From AAA164-E04 sp014239995 (lineage in GTDB: Bacteria; Verrucomicrobiota; Verrucomicrobiia; Limisphaerales; AAA164-E04), in assembly GCA_029247315.1 (NCBI GenBank), contig JAQWLM010000044.1, forward strand, positions 1 to 37,468: a stretch of DNA of 37,468 nt, read 5' to 3'. Both the position numbers and the translations under genes were made by a program. Below, piece by piece: positions 1 to 8,532 of this stretch. The notes under the pieces were generated by a model that did no database searches, was not told the DNA's origin, and worked only from the letters and a program-made list of their open reading frames with translations. Numbering within the stretch: position 1 is the first letter of the stretch; every line of letters starts with the position of its first letter.

Positions 1-316
1 CATCCCCATCTACGTCTCCTGCCGCCACACCTGAGCCATTTTCCAGAATCCTGTTCTGCTCCGCAGCCGCAGGAGGCAAATCATTGCGGCTGTCAATCCC
101 TGTAAGGCTCGTCGGCATCAGCGTAAAGCCGGCTTGACGAGAATCCCCTGCAGCGCGCCCTGGGGTAATCTGCTTGATGAAATATACCTCTTCAGACTCA
201 GGATTGTCAGCTGCATGGCTTCCTGGATTCCCGATAATGTTCACAGCTAAGATCATCCAAATAAACCAGGATGCAGACCCTAGATTCTGCCTTGTAAGCA
301 GTGGATAAATCACCAT
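1..316 (-). CDS. FG-GAP/VCBS repeat secreted protein, 5' part only
   Basis: Reading the minus strand from an ATG at 316 gives 105 open codons that run off the window edge. The N-terminus has a hydrophobic stretch (WFIWMILAVNIIG) followed by a plausible signal-peptidase site near SHAADN, so export is likely. The last visible residues, ENGSGVAAGDVDGD, are the beginning of the Asp-rich calcium-binding loop of an FG-GAP/VCBS repeat, which usually folds into an extracellular beta-propeller. A GTG in frame at 373 would add 19 residues and cannot be excluded. The spacing of signal peptide, a short linker and the first VCBS loop resembles the CRTAC/UnbV-type proteins common in Verrucomicrobiota and Planctomycetes. 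The function cannot be told from this fragment. Confidence 0.7.
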   Translation of the reverse strand, partial: MVIYPLLTRQNLGSASWFIWMILAVNIIGNPGSHAADNPESEEVYFIKQITPGRAAGDSRQAGFTLMPTSLTGIDSRNDLPPAAAEQNRILENGSGVAAGDVDGD

Positions 317-400
317 GCGTCCAATGTCGCAAATCAGAGCTTTGATGGCAAACAGGAACTCACTTGCCACATCTCAAGAAAATCACACCTTATCAAATAT

Positions 401-436
401 TATTTAATAACAATATTTTTTTATTGTTATTAAATA
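401..436. promoter_or_regulatory. Perfect 15-bp inverted repeat upstream of the XRE-type regulator
   Basis: The left arm TATTTAATAACAATA (401-415) and right arm TATTGTTATTAAATA (422-436) are exact reverse complements around a loop of six T. The element lies 25 bp before the start of the small helix-turn-helix gene, in the most AT-rich part of the window. An operator for autoregulation is the most natural reading. A terminator-like hairpin between divergent genes is the alternative. Confidence 0.55.
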
Positions 437-461
437 TTTATTTATTGTATTTAAAATGTTA

Positions 462-722
462 ATGGCTATTGAAATTAAACTCAGTGTTATGATGGCAGAA
501 CGAAATGTACGTCTGAAGGACTTATCGGAAGCAGTCGGGATCACTCTTGCAAATTTATCAAATTTAAAGAACTCCAAGGCAAAATCCATCCGCTTGAGCA
601 CGCTGGACGCCATTTGCAATTATCTGGATTGTGATGCGGGTGACATCATTAAACACCGTCCTACGGAAACGCCGTTGTTTCACCCTACCGAAATCAGTTT
701 ACCCAAGGATTTTCTGGATTGA
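462..722 (+). CDS. Small Cro/XRE-family transcriptional regulator
   Basis: This encodes an 86-residue protein that is almost entirely one helix-turn-helix domain. Residues about 4-65 show the Cro/C1 pattern: a first helix (IKLSVMMAERNV), then LKDLSEAVGIT and LANLSNLKNSKAKSI as helices 2 and 3, and LSTLDAICNYLDCDAGDII as the last helices. The family (HTH_26/YozG-like) binds operator DNA as a dimer. The start at 462 (MAIEI) matches the usual family N-terminus. An ATG two codons upstream at 456 is also in frame, and neither has a clear ribosome binding site. The gene stands alone between a leftward FG-GAP gene and a convergent TPR gene. The 15-bp inverted repeat just upstream suggests it controls its own transcription and perhaps the divergent gene. 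Its target is otherwise unknown. Confidence 0.8.
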   Translation: MAIEIKLSVMMAERNVRLKDLSEAVGITLANLSNLKNSKAKSIRLSTLDAICNYLDCDAGDIIKHRPTETPLFHPTEISLPKDFLD

Positions 723-793
723 ACCCTTCGAGGCGTATTCGAGCTCGCCGCAAGGAGAAGACAAGGACTTCGAAAATTCTTCAATGGATGGCT

Positions 794-1702
794 TTATTGG
801 TCCTCGGATCGTTCCTGGCGTTTTCCCTTCAGCCAGTCTCGGTGAACCCGCGCAACATGCCCCATGTAGCCATTACTCTTATAATGCTGTGCTGCCTTGC
901 GCATATAGTCGTATGCCTGATCTGTATTCGCTTTGGCTTCATGGTAAAGCCCCAGGTAAAGATGAGCATAAAAGCTATACCGCATCAGCGCCCCCCCCAC
1001 GGCCGATCCCTCATGGGCGGCCTTGAGCACATCGTCCTCGGTGCCCGTCCCCTTGAACAAGGCATGGACCTGCATCATGGGCACCCGCTTATCTCCCTTC
1101 AGGTCAATGAATGAGGCCCTTGCAGCCTCAAAACCATCCAGTTTCGCTACACAGAGAAAATGCCAAACGGCATTTTCAACATCATGACTGTTCACGGTTT
1201 GATGGGATTCAAACAATTCCCGCCCCTGTTGGAATTGTCCTGTATAATAGTAGGCTATGCCGAGTTGCCAAAGATGGGGCCTCTGTCCAGGTTCAAGCTC
1301 TGCGAATGTCTCGAAATCCTCCACTGACCGCTTGAATTGCCCGAGGTTGAAATGTTCAACGCCACGGCGGAACCAGGCCTCAGCCCTGCGAGGCTCCATC
1401 TCGATCACCTTGCTGAAGTCGTGGACCGCTTCGCGGTATTTACGTTCATACTGCAGTATGAACCCCCGCGCCATGTAAGCAGGTGCATAATGTGTATCCT
1501 GCCCAATCGCTTCATTAAGCAACTTCTTGGCATCCAGTATGTTACCCGCGGTATAGGCACTGATAGCACGTTGATAGTTTTGCTCTGCCTTGGAGTCCTC
1601 TGCAGCATGCGTTTTCAATACCAAAATGACAAACGCCAGCAAAACATGGGTGACGCTGGCAATGGTAATCCAGGCAGCTAAAAGAGGGCTTCTAGGCATC
1701 AA
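794..1702 (-). CDS. Membrane-anchored TPR-repeat protein
   Basis: This encodes 302 residues. Residues about 8-33 are hydrophobic and end in a possible cleavage site (LKTHAAED), so the protein is secreted or anchored by its N-terminus, with the rest in the periplasm. From residue 38 to about 160 there are three to four tetratricopeptide repeats, recognisable in AISAYTAGNILDAKKLLNEA, YAPAYMARGFILQYERKY and AEAWFRRGVEHFNLGQFKRS. The C-terminal half is helical and ends in a very basic tail. The overall plan resembles the NlpI/YrrB type of scaffold. The start codon overlaps the fabI stop by four bases (ATGA), so the two are probably translated together. No specific function can be assigned. Confidence 0.75.
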   Translation of the reverse strand: MMPRSPLLAAWITIASVTHVLLAFVILVLKTHAAEDSKAEQNYQRAISAYTAGNILDAKKLLNEAIGQDTHYAPAYMARGFILQYERKYREAVHDFSKVIEMEPRRAEAWFRRGVEHFNLGQFKRSVEDFETFAELEPGQRPHLWQLGIAYYYTGQFQQGRELFESHQTVNSHDVENAVWHFLCVAKLDGFEAARASFIDLKGDKRVPMMQVHALFKGTGTEDDVLKAAHEGSAVGGALMRYSFYAHLYLGLYHEAKANTDQAYDYMRKAAQHYKSNGYMGHVARVHRDWLKGKRQERSEDQ

Positions 1703-2472
1703 TACATTCCCATAATTTGATAACCACTGTCGACATAGAGCACCTGACCCGTCATGGCTGCTGAACCCTCCCCAGCTAGAAATACACCGGTCGCACCAAG
1801 CTCTTCAGGCATCACATTGCGCTTCAATGGCGCATGAGCTTCGTAATGCTTGAGCATGGAGGTGAACCCGGATATGCCGCGTGCAGCCAAGGTGTTCATG
1901 GGACCTGCACTGATACAGTTGACCCTGATTTTATGGGGTCCAAGGTCATAGGCGAGATATCGAGTCGAAGCTTCGAGGGACGCCTTCGCAACCCCCATGA
2001 CGTTATAGTGAGGCACCACTTTTTCCGCACCATAATAGGACATCGCCACGATGCTTCCACCTTCAGTCATCAATGGTGCAGCACCTCGTGCCATGGCCAC
2101 CAAGGAATAGGCCGAGACATCATGAGCCACCTTGAAAGCCTCACGCGTGGTGTTGATGAACTCACCCTCAAGCGCGTCCTTGGGTGCAAAAGCAATGGAA
2201 TGCAGCAGGAGATCCAGTTTCCCGTGTTTTTCTTTAACCAGATCAAATACCCCCTCCACCTGCTCATCGGAACAGACATCACAGGGCAGCATCATGGTAT
2301 CCTCGCCAAAGGTGCCAGCCAACTGCTCAACGTTTTCCTTCAGCCGATCCCCCTGATACGTGAAGATTAATTGCGCCCCGGCATCATGCCAGGCTTGTGC
2401 AATCGCCCACGCGATGGAACGTTTATTGGCCACACCGGCCACCAATCCAATCTTTCCTTCCAACGGTTTCAT
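1699..2472 (-). CDS. fabI: Enoyl-[acyl-carrier-protein] reductase (NADH), FabI type
   Basis: This 257-residue enzyme catalyses the last step of each fatty-acid elongation cycle, reducing trans-2-enoyl-ACP with NAD(P)H in the cytoplasm. The divergent-SDR nucleotide motif GVANKRSIAWAIA lies at residues 13-25. The catalytic Tyr-X6-Lys is Y156/K163 in HYNVMGVAK, with a further Tyr at 146, the same numbering as in E. coli FabI. Length is typical for the family. The ATG at 2472 (MKPLEGK) is chosen over a TTG five codons upstream because it gives the normal FabI N-terminus. The gene heads a two-gene unit with the overlapping TPR gene. The 600-bp region upstream presumably carries its promoter. Confidence 0.96.
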   Translation of the reverse strand: MKPLEGKIGLVAGVANKRSIAWAIAQAWHDAGAQLIFTYQGDRLKENVEQLAGTFGEDTMMLPCDVCSDEQVEGVFDLVKEKHGKLDLLLHSIAFAPKDALEGEFINTTREAFKVAHDVSAYSLVAMARGAAPLMTEGGSIVAMSYYGAEKVVPHYNVMGVAKASLEASTRYLAYDLGPHKIRVNCISAGPMNTLAARGISGFTSMLKHYEAHAPLKRNVMPEELGATGVFLAGEGSAAMTGQVLYVDSGYQIMGMY

Positions 2473-3073
2473 GTTAAATACGCACAATCATTGACGCCGT
2501 GGGGATTCAAGTCAATGCAAAGCCGTCTCATCGGGATGAGGTAGACCAAACCGAACAGACATGTGATGACAGGTAATGGGCCAAATGGACCATCCCCACG
2601 GCAGGCACGTTAAACCTCCAGACCCGGTCGTCTTGAACCATGGCTTGGGTTTCAAAGCTCTGACGCACCTATGAAACGCTTTCAAAAGGCATCCAGAGTC
2701 ACTGAAACATACCCAAAGCAAACAGCTTACAGCTGGGAAAGGGCGAGAAAAGAAAAAGGCTCCCATGAAATAGTTGTATCTTCATAATTTTGAACATTTT
2801 AATAACAAAGAGCCACCGCGTGCAGATGCTCCCATTTTGGATCACTTCCAGCATCCCCCCACCATCAACAGCAAAGATTGTCTGGGATCGCACCACTCCT
2901 TGGTGCTCTTCCAGGGAAAGCATTGTGTTTTTGACATTCCATCCATCCATGAGGATATGATATCTTCTGAAGAAAGATGGTGATTGCTTGCCACAGGGGA
3001 TGTCCCAAGAACGGAACCCGATGCAGGCACAGCACTTGAGTCACAGCCTTCATTGGCCAAAAAGAGAAGCATC
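2473..3073. other. Non-coding region between divergent fabI and a membrane-protein gene
   Basis: These 600 bases lie between two divergent genes and must contain both promoters. No reading frame here has convincing composition or a recognisable product. A perfect 6-bp hairpin GCACCA-CTCCT-TGGTGC sits at 2890-2906. The stretch around 2780-2815 is AT-rich. Nothing else is recognisable. Confidence 0.5.
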
Positions 3074-3619
3074 ATGCAAGTGCAAAAAAAAATGGCTTCC
3101 CAGTGCATTCTGACCGGAATTCCGGGCTCTCTTTTCTGGATGCTACTCCTAAATTTCGTAGGGCTATTCCTTGTGACTGCCAGTCTAGCAGTAGGCTGGA
3201 AATGGGGACAGGAGCAAGGCCTGCAACATCCTTGGATATTATCTACCCTGGGCAGCATCTGTGGTGTTTTTTCAATCCTGACCGGGGTGATGCAACTCAG
3301 AGCCCGTGAAGGCCTATTACTGGATAAAACAACACGAACAGGCATCTATAGCATCACATCACCGATTTTGATGGGAACGACACACTTCAAGTTCGCATGG
3401 GAAGAGGTTGAATGTGTGGAGCTCGCCGAAAGCAGCGAGGCTCTTGACAAGGGTAAGGAAAAAACCAGGGAAACCACTAAAGCTTTGCTGAAAATCAAAA
3501 ATCCAAGGAAGGTAATTATTCTGGAAACATCGAATACCACCGTCATAAAACACGTTCAGAGTGTTGCCCAGACCGTTGCTGACTTCCTGGAGATAAGGGT
3601 TCAACAGGTCAAGGTCTGA
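3074..3619 (+). CDS. Small two-TM membrane protein of unknown function
   Basis: This encodes 181 residues from the ATG at 3074. A TTG 30 codons upstream is also in frame, but it would add a hydrophilic leader before the membrane segments. Two hydrophobic helices are visible at roughly residues 18-42 (LFWMLLLNFVGLFLVTASLA) and 55-75 (WILSTLGSICGVFSILTGVM). A cytoplasmic or periplasmic domain of about 95 residues follows, with beta-strand-like segments (GIYSITSPI, KFAWEEVECVELAES) that resemble a PH-like (bPH) fold. The last residues form an amphipathic helix. I do not recognise the family. It is convergent with the phosphoesterase gene, with 20 bp between the stop codons. Confidence 0.6.
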   Translation: MQVQKKMASQCILTGIPGSLFWMLLLNFVGLFLVTASLAVGWKWGQEQGLQHPWILSTLGSICGVFSILTGVMQLRAREGLLLDKTTRTGIYSITSPILMGTTHFKFAWEEVECVELAESSEALDKGKEKTRETTKALLKIKNPRKVIILETSNTTVIKHVQSVAQTVADFLEIRVQQVKV

Positions 3620-3639
3620 GCTTCATGCCTCCATCACGG

Positions 3640-5268
3640 TTACTCGACGGCATCTTGCAGTCCTGAAACCACCGGGTTTTCGGTGATACCTATGATACGC
3701 TCCAAACGATGCCATTTCCCATTCACATCCGTCGCCCGCACCTCCAACACATGGATCCCGGCACTTATCCCTTGCGGAAGGTTCCCCTTCCAGAGATGAT
3801 TTGATGCCACCGGAGCAGAAATACGACGGAAGGGAGCCTTTGGAGTCTCGGGTTCACGATCGAAAACAGCCTGCAAACCGGGATCGTTTTCGAGTGTCTT
3901 TTCCAGAGCATGCCAAACACCCACTTCCCTCCATCGAACCTCAACCACCGACTCTTCCCAACCATTGAAAACGTTGACATAGACCGCAGTGGTTTGCAGC
4001 GACTGAACGGGAATACGCTCATCTACAAATACAGACATTTGAAAGTCCTCGGGTTTGCGCGATGCCTTGAAATACACCTCCGGAAGCTTGTTTTCAGAAA
4101 ACCTCAGGCTTGTGTATCCATTGGGTGCACCATCACGCATGGTTGTGTGCGGGATTCCATATTCATCAGGCAGGCCACTCCACCAGCTTCCGCTGACGGT
4201 CACGTTGATCAAGTGATGATGGGGTTTTGCACCCAGCCAACCATCTTCCTTGCGAATCAATTGATGGGACTGCCAGTGGGTATGCCCTGAAATAGAAAAA
4301 GTATAGGGCCTGTTCTCGATGAGCCGGTAGAGATCCTCACGGTTAATCATACTGGTGAGCGGGATATGCATCATGAGCACCACCAGCTTATCCTCCGGCA
4401 CTCTGGAAAGATCATTGCGAATAAAATCCAGTTGAGCCTGGTCCAGACCACCCGTGTAGCTGCCCGACCCACCAGGAGCTTCCCCTCCCCACAGGACATT
4501 GTCTAATACGAGGAAGTGAACTGCACCGTAGTCAAAAGCATAATAACTAGGACCGTAAATGCGGGTGAAGGTCTCGTCGGAATCTCGGTCATTTGCGGCA
4601 TCATAATTGATGTCGTGGTTGCCAATCACATTATACCAGGGAATTCCAATGAGGGCCACGGTCGCGTTGAATGGTTCAAAAATACTCAAGTCATCGAAAA
4701 CAATATCCCCAAGAGTCACTCCAAATTTTGCCGTTGTGCCGATCAATTCCTCAACGACATCATGTCCCACGTATTCCACTTCACGCAGGTTCCTTGGTTG
4801 TGGATCACCGAAAAAGATGGCTTCAAATACCCGTGGCTCATGCACCTTGTGCAGGGGAAAATCGATCGACTCAGGTAGTTCCCCGGTGGGATCAACTCCC
4901 GGATATTGTTGCTTGGGTGAACCGTGCGGCTTATGGGTATAAAAGAATCGGGGTAGCTGGTGATGATCCACAGGGGGCTGCCAATCCTGGGGTTTGATCA
5001 AGAAAAATGTGACGTCATCATCATAAGCCAGTTGCCAACGACCTTCTGCATCAGTCTCCACAATATCCACTTGATTGGAGACACGGACCCCAGGTAAGCC
5101 CGGTTCATTATTTTCGCGCATCCCATTGCGGTTAAGATCGTTAAAAACCACTCCAGTGGCCAATGAATCGGCCCGGACTACTGTAAAAAAAGAAGAACTC
5201 AGGAAAAGGCAAGCCAAAGAGGTGATGGCATGTCTCGTGCCACGGACCCAGTTGAATAAGGCATTCAT
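3640..5268 (-). CDS. Secreted calcineurin-like metallophosphoesterase with SdrD B-like N-terminal domain
   Basis: This 542-residue protein has a signal peptide at residues 1-33 (hydrophobic SLACLFLSSSFFTV, then VRADS). Residues 37-80 (GVVFNDLNRNGMRENNEPG) match the SdrD B/Cna-B-like fold of surface proteins. Residues 148-335 form a metallophosphatase domain carrying the two-metal ligands GDPQ (154-157), GD (187-188), GNHD (216-219), H301 and GHTH (328-331). The C-terminal 150 residues are a beta-rich domain typical of the calcineurin-like C-terminal extension. The family hydrolyses phosphomonoesters or phosphodiesters outside the cytoplasm, and the substrate here is unknown. No obvious operon partner is present. 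All expected metal ligands are intact. Confidence 0.9.
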   Translation of the reverse strand: MNALFNWVRGTRHAITSLACLFLSSSFFTVVRADSLATGVVFNDLNRNGMRENNEPGLPGVRVSNQVDIVETDAEGRWQLAYDDDVTFFLIKPQDWQPPVDHHQLPRFFYTHKPHGSPKQQYPGVDPTGELPESIDFPLHKVHEPRVFEAIFFGDPQPRNLREVEYVGHDVVEELIGTTAKFGVTLGDIVFDDLSIFEPFNATVALIGIPWYNVIGNHDINYDAANDRDSDETFTRIYGPSYYAFDYGAVHFLVLDNVLWGGEAPGGSGSYTGGLDQAQLDFIRNDLSRVPEDKLVVLMMHIPLTSMINREDLYRLIENRPYTFSISGHTHWQSHQLIRKEDGWLGAKPHHHLINVTVSGSWWSGLPDEYGIPHTTMRDGAPNGYTSLRFSENKLPEVYFKASRKPEDFQMSVFVDERIPVQSLQTTAVYVNVFNGWEESVVEVRWREVGVWHALEKTLENDPGLQAVFDREPETPKAPFRRISAPVASNHLWKGNLPQGISAGIHVLEVRATDVNGKWHRLERIIGITENPVVSGLQDAVE

Positions 5269-5548
5269 GGAGGGAATTATGGGTCAATGTTGGGATTCGT
5301 CACACAAAAACCACATCCAATCCTCCATGGAGAGATGAAAACAGGAAGCTGGGGTTGGCCTGTCTGGGCTGCTCCAGTCTTTTCATTCGCGGATTTTCAG
5401 GCAGACCATTCACCTTGAAACCAAACGTTTTAAAACACTTCGATCAACCGGTTTTATTCGTCAAAAGATGAAACTGGTATTCGCGCCTCGCCTGATACGT
5501 CCAATGTCATACGAGATACTGCGTCGATCAACGTATGTGAAAGACAGA

Positions 5549-6274
5549 TCATGCATCGGAGGAAAGACCTGCTCCTGCGTCTTGGTGAAGAGGAGATACC
5601 CCACGTGTGGGAGACTTGACAAAGTGAGTGGGACGCAGGTAGATGGGCTCTAGCATGTGGCTTCCCGGCCCTGCCAGCGAAGGAGCCGCAGCCTCGAGAA
5701 GGCACTGAGCCTCAGGAAATACCTCCATGCAGGGAACTTTGCCTGCATGGGTGCCTGATATCCATCGTTCAGGATCCGGCCCGGCAATGCAGGCGCCGGA
5801 AAATGCATCCGGGATGGTTTGCCCGGAACGCTTGAGAGAAGCAGGGTGAGTGACCTGAATCTTTCCATCCCTCGACTTGTCAAAAACTGCATGGTAAGAG
5901 TCCCCACGCTGTGCATCGACCACGGTATGGACTTGCTGGAATGAGCCTGATTGAAAGGCTTTGAGAGCAATGGCCTGGAGACTGGAAACACCCACCAGCT
6001 TGGCCTGATTGGCAAGGCGCCAGCTGTAGGCAGTGGCAATAGCCAGACGGATTCCGGCATAAGAACCTGGGCCAAGGCCTACCACGACGGCCCCGATTTC
6101 GGCACGCTGCATACCACTGTGTTTTTCCAGATACTCAAAGGCTTCAAAATAAGCCGTCTCGCTGCCCACGGACATCGGAGCTGTGGAGAGCACCCGAAGC
6201 CCCTGCTCAGGTGACCATTGTCCCAGCGCAAGGGATCGCTGCGGAGAAGACCATTCAATCCCTAAAATCTTCAT
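5549..6274 (-). CDS. tsaB: tRNA threonylcarbamoyladenosine biosynthesis protein TsaB
   Basis: TsaB is an inactive ASKHA-fold paralogue of TsaD. It joins TsaD and TsaE to place the threonylcarbamoyl group on A37 of ANN-reading tRNAs. From the ATG at 6274 the product is 241 residues, normal for the family. It begins MKILGIEWSS, and the diagnostic GLGPGSYAGIRLAIATA lies at about residues 67-83, corresponding to the family GPGSFTGLRIG block. A C-terminal PIYLRP motif, common in TsaB, is also present. Longer in-frame starts upstream would lie inside tsaE and are unlikely. The first 20 bases overlap the tsaE end, so the two subunits of the same complex are translationally coupled. Confidence 0.92.
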   Translation of the reverse strand: MKILGIEWSSPQRSLALGQWSPEQGLRVLSTAPMSVGSETAYFEAFEYLEKHSGMQRAEIGAVVVGLGPGSYAGIRLAIATAYSWRLANQAKLVGVSSLQAIALKAFQSGSFQQVHTVVDAQRGDSYHAVFDKSRDGKIQVTHPASLKRSGQTIPDAFSGACIAGPDPERWISGTHAGKVPCMEVFPEAQCLLEAAAPSLAGPGSHMLEPIYLRPTHFVKSPTRGVSPLHQDAGAGLSSDA

Positions 6275-6716
6275 AATCAATTGTTCGCTTTTGACCGAAG
6301 TCACCGGCGATGTGCACCCATCGAAAAGGTCTGCAAACATCCGGTTGGCCTGATTCTGCCATGGAGTCGTCCTGAATCCAACGCTCGACCCATTCAGCAA
6401 TCACCCAACCCTGCAAGGGCTCACGAAAATAATCAGCAATACCAGCATCCCAAATGGCCTCTGGGGAATCGAGACGATAAAGATCCAGGTGAAAGAGAGT
6501 CCCTCTGTCAGCTCGATGTTCATGGAGTATATTGAAGGTGGGGGAAGCGATTTGCCCACGAATATTCCACCCTTCTGCCAAACCCTTTACCAGCTGCGTC
6601 TTACCACTACCAAGGTCGCCCGTGAGACCGACAATCCATCCCGGATCCATTTCGCGTGCCCAAGCGAGCCCAAGGGCACGCGTCTCTTCAGGGCTATTGG
6701 AAATGATCGTAGCCAT
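6255..6716 (-). CDS. tsaE: tRNA threonylcarbamoyladenosine biosynthesis ATPase TsaE
   Basis: This 153-residue P-loop ATPase drives turnover of the TsaB-TsaD complex during t6A formation. The Walker A motif GDLGSGKTQ is at residues 33-41. The family-specific SPTFNILHEH (58-67), HLDLYRL (76-82) and WVIAEWVERW (104-113) all follow in the usual order. The 40-residue C-terminus is longer and less conserved. The start overlaps the thiL end by 23 bases and its end overlaps tsaB, giving a thiL-tsaE-tsaB chain. The thiL-tsaE pairing is not functionally obvious and probably reflects housekeeping co-expression. Confidence 0.93.
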   Translation of the reverse strand: MATIISNSPEETRALGLAWAREMDPGWIVGLTGDLGSGKTQLVKGLAEGWNIRGQIASPTFNILHEHRADRGTLFHLDLYRLDSPEAIWDAGIADYFREPLQGWVIAEWVERWIQDDSMAESGQPDVCRPFRWVHIAGDFGQKRTIDYEDFRD

Positions 6717-7626
6717 GACAACCTAAAGGACGCTTACCGTGCTGTTCTTGTAACATCACTTCGGGCTCCTCAAGGAGCTTGCCAATACAAGTCACGGATA
6801 TCTCGGGAAAGGCTTCGCGCCATGAGTCCTTCAGCTTGACTGCATCGACCGGCGCGACACAGAAGAGCAACTCAAAGTCTTCTCCATCGGTCAATGCAGC
6901 CACCAAGGCCGGTTTGGCCCTGTCTCCCTGCTTGGCACGCAGCCGGGCGACACGACTGATAGGGAGATAATCCCCCCACAACTCGGCCCCCACTCCACTG
7001 GATCGACAGAGGGAGTGAAGATCGCTCGAAAGGCCATCACTCAGGTCGATCATCGCGTGTATATCGAAATGCTGAACAAGCCATTGGGCTTCCTTGAGTC
7101 TGGGGACAAAATCAAGATGCTTGCCTTCGATGCTCCCTCCCAGATCCCCCGTCACGAAGAGGGCATCACCAACCTGCGCCCTGCTTCTCAAAATGGCCGT
7201 GTCCCTTGCCACCTCCCCCGTCAGGGCAACGGAGCAGAATACACGATCAGGAGAACATACGGTCTCCCCCCCCACAATGGCCACATCGAACTCCCGTGCC
7301 AGTTGTTTGAGTCCATCGTAAAAGTCCAGAATCCACTGGGCATCATAATCCTTGGGCAACCCCATCGTAACCAAAGCACTGTGGGGCTTGCCACCCATGG
7401 CAGCAATGTCACTCAGCGGGCGAGCAAGGGCCTTACGCCCTATTTTTGCAGCCGGGTGCTGCTTGTCAAAATGGACACCCTCAACAATGGCATCCGTTTT
7501 CAGCAATTGATGCACATCCGCACCCACTGCAACGACAGCACAGTCATCTCCCGGACCAACCACTGAATCATCACGTAAGGGAAGATCACGGGTGAGCACG
7601 TCAATCAGTTCTATTTCTCGACTCAT
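6694..7626 (-). CDS. thiL: Thiamine-monophosphate kinase
   Basis: ThiL phosphorylates thiamine monophosphate with ATP to the active cofactor thiamine diphosphate. The 310-residue sequence has the AIRS/PurM-like architecture. PGDDCAVV (25-32) and LKTDAIVEGVHF (42-53) bind Mg and ATP, and ARPLSDIAAMGGKP (68-81) is the signature dimer-interface block. MIDLSDGLSSDLHSL, near residue 192, belongs to the second half. Its ATG overlaps the stop of the upstream protease gene by four bases (ATGA). No other thiamine-synthesis enzyme is adjacent, although a YjbQ-type protein, reported in some bacteria to have weak thiamine-phosphate synthase activity, is encoded at 27.0-27.5 kb. Confidence 0.95.
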   Translation of the reverse strand: MSREIELIDVLTRDLPLRDDSVVGPGDDCAVVAVGADVHQLLKTDAIVEGVHFDKQHPAAKIGRKALARPLSDIAAMGGKPHSALVTMGLPKDYDAQWILDFYDGLKQLAREFDVAIVGGETVCSPDRVFCSVALTGEVARDTAILRSRAQVGDALFVTGDLGGSIEGKHLDFVPRLKEAQWLVQHFDIHAMIDLSDGLSSDLHSLCRSSGVGAELWGDYLPISRVARLRAKQGDRAKPALVAALTDGEDFELLFCVAPVDAVKLKDSWREAFPEISVTCIGKLLEEPEVMLQEQHGKRPLGCHGYDHFQ

Positions 7627-8360
7627 GGCATGTTTGAGCTGTTGAGCTCTGAGCTCAGGAGCATGAACCCCAGATTGATTGAGTTAAAGGCTGCATGTGC
7701 AAAAATGGGGGCCCATAGGTTACCGGTTTTTTCATAGAGCCTTGCGAAGAGCAGAGCCAAGCAGGTGAGAGGTATAAGACTCAATTTGTTGGCATGGACG
7801 AGCCCGAAGATGAACGAGCTACCCAAAAGAGCAATCACACGGGGCAAATGTTGCCGCATTGCCGTGAAGATTACCCCACGAAAAAGAAGTTCCTCAATGC
7901 AGGGAGCCAAGACAACTGCAGTGATTCCTATCAGGACACGCTGATACACATGTTCCGCATTTTGAAACGTATCAACTATTTCTTGAGTAGCGACTTCGAT
8001 TCCCATCACCTCAAGCCCATGTTTCAGGAGGTTCCCCAGGATAAAAACCATGCAACAACCGAGTATAGCTGTCAAAAAACCATGAACAAGAATCACTCCA
8101 AGCCGGTGCGTTGAGAACCCAAAGGCTTCTTTCCACTGGATTTGGTGTTCTTTGAGCAGCATCCATATAACCCCAAACCAGCCAAGGTTCAAAAAAACGA
8201 TATTGATCAATATGACACCCGTTTTCTTGTCCAGAGGCAGACCGTCATCAATGGCCCGCTGCAACCAAAAGCCTGCAATACCACCAATCCAAAGACATAA
8301 AAGCAGCATGGCAAAGAAACGCAACAGGGAGTCGGAACGCCAATGAATCGCTAAATGCAC
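7623..8360 (-). CDS. CPBP-family intramembrane glutamic endopeptidase
   Basis: This is a 245-residue polytopic membrane protein with about six hydrophobic segments. It carries the CPBP (CAAX protease/bacteriocin-processing, Abi) motifs: EELLFRG at about residues 155-161, FGLVHANK around 185-192, and HAAFNSINL at about 222-230. The two glutamates and the two histidines form the intramembrane active site in characterised relatives such as Rce1. Substrates in bacteria are mostly unknown. This is the first gene of the overlapping protease-thiL-tsaE-tsaB operon, and it is divergent from the large PEPCK-like gene. The 170-bp gap between them should hold both promoters. Confidence 0.87.
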   Translation of the reverse strand: MHLAIHWRSDSLLRFFAMLLLCLWIGGIAGFWLQRAIDDGLPLDKKTGVILINIVFLNLGWFGVIWMLLKEHQIQWKEAFGFSTHRLGVILVHGFLTAILGCCMVFILGNLLKHGLEVMGIEVATQEIVDTFQNAEHVYQRVLIGITAVVLAPCIEELLFRGVIFTAMRQHLPRVIALLGSSFIFGLVHANKLSLIPLTCLALLFARLYEKTGNLWAPIFAHAAFNSINLGFMLLSSELNSSNMP

Positions 8361-8532
8361 GCGCGGAGTTTATCAGGAGCAAGAAGGACGGAACCACCGA
8401 AAAATAAAAGAAAATCAGAGGCACTCTAAACTTTGGTGCAGTGCACTTGCCTCAAGCTTAAGATTCCTTTAATGTCCTGATCGCTTGCAGTTGCCAAGAG
8501 GCATGTGTGTTTTATTCAACCTCAGGAAACCA

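Noticed and set aside
2512..2766. 84-residue minus-strand reading frame upstream of fabI
   Set aside because: Its composition (many Cys, Trp and Pro, no clear start signal) is not protein-like and it resembles no family I know.
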